The notes under the pieces: model-generated
Seen by the model: the letters and a program-made list of their open reading frames with translations, nothing else
Told to the model about the DNA's origin: nothing
Databases searched by the model: none
Position numbers and translations under genes: made by a program
Assembly (NCBI RefSeq): GCF_004362215.1
Contig: NZ_SNWR01000001.1
Location: forward strand, 4,322,001-4,386,000
Reading direction: 5' to 3'
Length of the DNA: 64,000 nt
From: Paractinoplanes brasiliensis
GTDB lineage: Bacteria; Actinomycetota; Actinomycetes; Mycobacteriales; Micromonosporaceae
Shown here: positions 60,863 to 64,000 of the stretch, piece by piece
Numbering within the stretch: position 1 is the stretch's first letter
Layout of the letters: each line of letters starts with the position of its first letter

Positions 60863-61854
60863 CAGTGTCCCTCCAGCGCCTCGTGGCCGCGCATGACCAG
60901 CGGGCCGACCATATTGCCGATCGTCTCGAACCCTTCGCCCACGGTCTGGCCCTGCACGTATCGGTAGTGCACGCCTTCGAGGATCACCGCGAGCTTGAAG
61001 GCGGCGAACCCCACATACCAGTGCAGGTCGCTGACGTCACGCCGGCTGCGTTCGGCGTAGCGTGCGCCCAGTTCGGCCAGGCTCGGGTGGCCGGGCACCC
61101 GCAGCGGCGCGGCCGGCACGCCGTCGGTGGCCACGTTGAGCGGCAGATCGGCGTAGATGAACATCAGCGCGACGTCGCTGAGCGGGTCGCCGAGTGTCGA
61201 CATCTCCCAGTCGAGCACGGCGTTGACCTGCAGTTCGTCGCCGATCAGCACGTTGTCGAGGCGGAAGTCGCCGTGCACGACAGTGCCGGGGCCGCCGGCC
61301 GGGATGTCGACGGCGAGCCGGGCGTGCAGTTCCTCGATGCCGGCCACCTCACGGCTGCGCGACGCGTCCAGCTGCTTCTTCCACCGGCTGACCTGCCGCT
61401 GGTTGAAGCCCTCGGGCCGTCCGAAGTCGCCCAGGCCGATCGCCGCCGGGTCGAGCGCGTGCAAGTCGGCCAGCGTGTCGACGAGCGCGAGGGCCAGGGC
61501 GCGCATGGCCTCGGGACCGAGCGCCTCCAGGTCGGCGATGTCGCGGTAGATCTTCCCGTCGACGTGTTCCATCAGGTAGAAGGGCGCGCCGATCACGTCG
61601 GGGTCGGTGCACAGCAGCACCGGGCGCGGCGCCGGGAACCCGGCCTTGGAGAGGGCTTCCAGCACCCTGTGCTCGCGGGTCATGTCGTGGGCGGTGGGCA
61701 GCACGTGCCCCAGCGGCGGGCGGCGCAGCACCCAGCGGTTGTCGCCGTCGGTCACCGCGTACGTCAGATTGGACCGTCCGCCCGCGAACATCCGGCCGGT
61801 CAGTTCGCCGCTTCTCAGGTAGGCCTGCAGGCGGGAGAGGTCGAGGCCCTTCAC
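60862..61854 (-). CDS. Aminoglycoside-phosphotransferase-fold kinase, ACAD11/LvaA-like
   Basis: The 330-residue kinase has a small N-terminal lobe (GRMFAGGRSNLTYAVTDGDNRWVLRRPP), the catalytic loop TVVHGDFRLDNVLIG with the Asp, and the metal motif VLDWEMSTLGDPLSDVA. This is the set seen in the APH domain of ACAD11. The predicted role is phosphorylation of a 4-hydroxyacyl-CoA before removal by the dehydrogenase encoded next. GTG 61854 overlaps the preceding dehydrogenase/reductase stop by 4 nt. Confidence 0.91.
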
Positions 61855-62627
61855 CGGGCGCCGCCCTCGAACGCACGCTGCATCTTGTTCATGCCGCCGA
61901 GCCAGCGGTCGGTGTCGGCGGCCCGCAGCCGATAGAACTCGGCCACCTCGGGATGCGGCAGGATCAGGAAGCTGTCGCCCTCCAGCGCCTCGCCGACCTT
62001 GGCAGCGACGACGTCGGGTTCGAGCGCGCTCTCGGCCAGCAGGTTCGCGCTCGCACTGCCCTGGGCGCTGCCGCGGGTCAGCATGTCGGTGCGCACCCCC
62101 TGCGGGCAGAGCGCCTGCACGATCAAACCCCGATGCCCGTACGTGGCCCGCAGCCACTCGGCGTAGGCCAGCGCGGCGTGTTTGGTGACGGCGTACGGGG
62201 CACTGCCGAGCAGGGAGAGCAGCCCGGCCGCGCTCACCGTGATCACCAGCCGCTTGGGTTCGCCCTGGTCGAGCCACCGGGGCAGCAGCGCGCGGGTGAC
62301 GTAGACGTGCGACATCACGTTGACGGCGAAGTCACGCGTCCACACCTCGTCGGGGGTGGTCTCGTCGCCGGCGCTCAGCACCCCCGCGTTCGCGCAGAAC
62401 AGGTCGACGCCGCCCAGCTCGGCCCAGGCCGTGTCGATCAGGCGGCGGGTGTCGTCCTCGTTCGCGGCGTCACCCGGCACCGGCAGACCGCCGATCTCGC
62501 TGGCCACCGCCTCGGCCGCGGCCGGGTCGAGGTCGTTGACGATGACCTCGGCCCCCTGGGCGGCGAACCGGCGGGCCAGCGCCGCGCCGATCCCGCCCCC
62601 GGCGCCGGTGACCACGACCCGCTTCAC
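61851..62627 (-). CDS. Short-chain dehydrogenase/reductase
   Basis: The 258-residue protein has TGAGGGIGAALARRF (NAD(P) loop), the NAG motif in FCANAGVLS, and the catalytic Ser, Tyr and Lys in VSAAGLLSLLGSAPYAVTKHA. Residues DLDP after the second strand suggest NAD(H) preference. It probably oxidises a hydroxyacyl intermediate of the operon. GTG 62627 overlaps the upstream gene by 4 nt. Confidence 0.92.
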   Translation of the reverse strand: MKRVVVTGAGGGIGAALARRFAAQGAEVIVNDLDPAAAEAVASEIGGLPVPGDAANEDDTRRLIDTAWAELGGVDLFCANAGVLSAGDETTPDEVWTRDFAVNVMSHVYVTRALLPRWLDQGEPKRLVITVSAAGLLSLLGSAPYAVTKHAALAYAEWLRATYGHRGLIVQALCPQGVRTDMLTRGSAQGSASANLLAESALEPDVVAAKVGEALEGDSFLILPHPEVAEFYRLRAADTDRWLGGMNKMQRAFEGGAR

Positions 62628-63367
62628 TGCATCTTCCCGGTCAGGGTCACGCCGCCGTCGACCACGATGGTCTGCCCGGTGATCCAGGCGGCGTCGGCCG
62701 AGCAGAGGAACGCCACCGCGCCCGCGACGTCCTCGGGCACGCCGAGCCGGGCCAGCGGGTAACCGGCCGAGACCTGCTCCTCGCGTCCCTCGTACAGGGC
62801 GGTGGCGAACTTGGTCTTGACGACGGCCGGGGCGACCGCGTTGACCCGGATCTTGGGGGCCAGCTCGACGGCCAGCTCCTCGGTGAGGTGGATCAACGCG
62901 GCCTTGGTGACCCCGTAGAAACCGATGCCGGGCGCCGGGCGTACGCCCGAGACCGACGAGATGTTGACGATCGAGCCGCCCTCGTCCAGCCCGCCGCGCA
63001 GCGCCTCCTGCACCCAGCCCAGCGTGCCGACCACGTTGACCTCGAAGATCTTGCGGGCCGCGCCCAGGTCGAGCGAGGCCATGGGCCCGTACGCCGGGTT
63101 GATGCCGATGTTGTTGACCAGCGCGGTGATCGGCCCGAACCGGCCGAGCACGGTGTCGATCACGGCGGCCCGGTGGTCGGGGTCGTCGCCCTTGCCGGCC
63201 ACGCCGATCGCGACCTCGGCCCCGCCCAGGTCCTTCGCGGCGGAGTCGAGAGCCGCCGCGTCCCGGCCGGTGACGCACACCTTGTATCCGTCGGCCACGA
63301 AACGTTGCGCGATGGCGAACCCGATACCCCGGCTGGCTCCGGTCACGATCGCCACTTGGTCCGCCAT
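62624..63367 (-). CDS. SDR family oxidoreductase, 3-oxoacyl reductase type
   Basis: The 247-residue protein has VTGASRGIGFAIAQRF, NNIGIN (the NNAG-type motif), and the Ser-Tyr-Lys set in SSVSGVRPAPGIGFYGVTKAAL. It ends with ITGQTIVVDGGVTLTG, typical of FabG-like enzymes. ATG 63367 follows GAGGGAG with 5 nt spacing. It is the first gene of the overlapping operon running down to the TetR gene. Confidence 0.93.
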   Translation of the reverse strand: MADQVAIVTGASRGIGFAIAQRFVADGYKVCVTGRDAAALDSAAKDLGGAEVAIGVAGKGDDPDHRAAVIDTVLGRFGPITALVNNIGINPAYGPMASLDLGAARKIFEVNVVGTLGWVQEALRGGLDEGGSIVNISSVSGVRPAPGIGFYGVTKAALIHLTEELAVELAPKIRVNAVAPAVVKTKFATALYEGREEQVSAGYPLARLGVPEDVAGAVAFLCSADAAWITGQTIVVDGGVTLTGKMQ

Positions 63368-63412
63368 CGCCACTCCCTCGGTCGTTACTGATCAGTTGTC
63401 CCGCAGCCCACC

Positions 63413-64000
63413 TTAGGCAGCGGGGATGCCGTTTGCTGGCGGGGCCACCGCAGCGGCCTCGTAGACCTCCACCGCGCCGTCGCCGTCGTCGGTCCGGTAC
63501 GGCTTGCCGAAGTACTTGGCCACGCCGCCCTCGATGGTGGTGAGCTGCTCGCCAGCGTACCCGGAATGATCATCGGCGGAGTAGCGCACCGGCACCAGAG
63601 CCGGACCGGTGAAGCCACCCTTCTCGACCGCCTCGATGATGCCGTCGCGGGTGAGGTCCTTGCCGGCCGCCTGCAGAGCCTGGACGAACAGGTACGCGAC
63701 TGACATGCCGTACACGACGTTGTTGTCGAGCTCGGCGCCGCCGTTGTACTCCTTGTTGACCTTCGTGTAGAGCTGGATCCAGGGGTTCGCCGTGTCGTTG
63801 GCCAGCGGCAGATAATTGGCGGCGACCACACCCTCGAGCAGCGGCGCCGCGGCGCCCAGCGACTTGGCCAGTGTGGTCGGGTCGGAACCGACGTTGGTCA
63901 CCACGAACTGCGGCTTGAACCCGATCTTGGCGGCGGTGCCGATCGACAACGCCGTGAAGCCGGGCACGGTGGCCAGCATGACGACCTGGCAGCCGGCCGC
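63413..64000 (-). CDS. ABC transporter substrate-binding protein, Leu/Ile/Val-type (5' end outside window)
   Basis: The frame is open through the right edge, leaving about 195 C-terminal residues. The sequence (VVTNVGSDPTTLAKSLGAAAPLLEGVVAANYLP, DNNVVYGMSVAYLFVQALQAAGKDLTRDGIIEAVEKG) fits the periplasmic-binding-protein type I family of branched-chain amino acid transporters, which in actinobacteria also bind other small acids. The N-terminal signal is missing here. It may belong with the lipid operon downstream, which starts 45 bp after its stop. Confidence 0.88.
   Translation of the reverse strand, partial: AAGCQVVMLATVPGFTALSIGTAAKIGFKPQFVVTNVGSDPTTLAKSLGAAAPLLEGVVAANYLPLANDTANPWIQLYTKVNKEYNGGAELDNNVVYGMSVAYLFVQALQAAGKDLTRDGIIEAVEKGGFTGPALVPVRYSADDHSGYAGEQLTTIEGGVAKYFGKPYRTDDGDGAVEVYEAAAVAPPANGIPAA

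Overview
The window is about 64 kb of very GC-rich DNA with strong G/C third-position bias, many GTG starts and many leaderless-type starts. The gene set is actinobacterial: a split acyl-CoA carboxylase (alpha, beta and epsilon genes), GTP-type PEP carboxykinase, class II fructose-bisphosphatase GlpX, an Rv1086-like prenyltransferase, a Ser/Thr kinase with an external domain, a mycosin and DUF4245. Gene content suggests the Micromonosporaceae (Actinoplanes-like). That placement is inference, and no rRNA or tRNA gene was seen to test it. Both ends cut genes: a GNAT acetyltransferase at the left and an ABC substrate-binding protein at the right.

Layout. 0.3-17.4 kb: the carboxylase locus (accA, maf, accE, accB, birA), interrupted by a PadR/ABC efflux unit, a three-gene type VII secretion-associated operon ending in a mycosin, a 1232-residue membrane kinase and an M50-type peptidase. 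17.4-31 kb: membrane proteins, two GtrA proteins, an ECF sigma factor, pckG, isoprenoid genes, otsB, PhoH, secreted cell-wall and serine proteases, a rhomboid and glpX. 31-44.6 kb: xseAB, two related membrane proteins, ispH, rmuC, valS, alkylation repair genes (ogt and a fused ada-alkA) and ychF. 44.7-51.8 kb: a VapBC-like toxin-antitoxin pair, regulators beside clear palindromic operators, a G5-domain operon and small orphan genes. 51.7-63.4 kb: lipid or hydroxy-acid catabolism, including a tightly overlapping operon that looks like a split form of the ACAD11 kinase/dehydrogenase system.

How the genes work together. AccA, AccB, AccE and BirA form a biotin-dependent carboxylase and its activating ligase. 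PckG and GlpX support gluconeogenesis. IspH, the prenyltransferase and the geranylgeranyl-reductase-type enzyme belong to isoprenoid metabolism. The 59-63.4 kb operon probably activates and oxidises acyl-CoAs under its own TetR regulator.

Three patterns run across the window. First, about twenty genes start about 6-7 nt after a TANNNT box, as expected for leaderless mRNAs. Second, short tandem repeats of unrelated sequence are anchored on or next to stop codons at seven places. Third, several secreted, membrane or kinase proteins carry in-frame tandem repeats in low-complexity linkers. The left-hand type VII genes use more A/T-ending codons than their neighbours, a possible sign of transfer.
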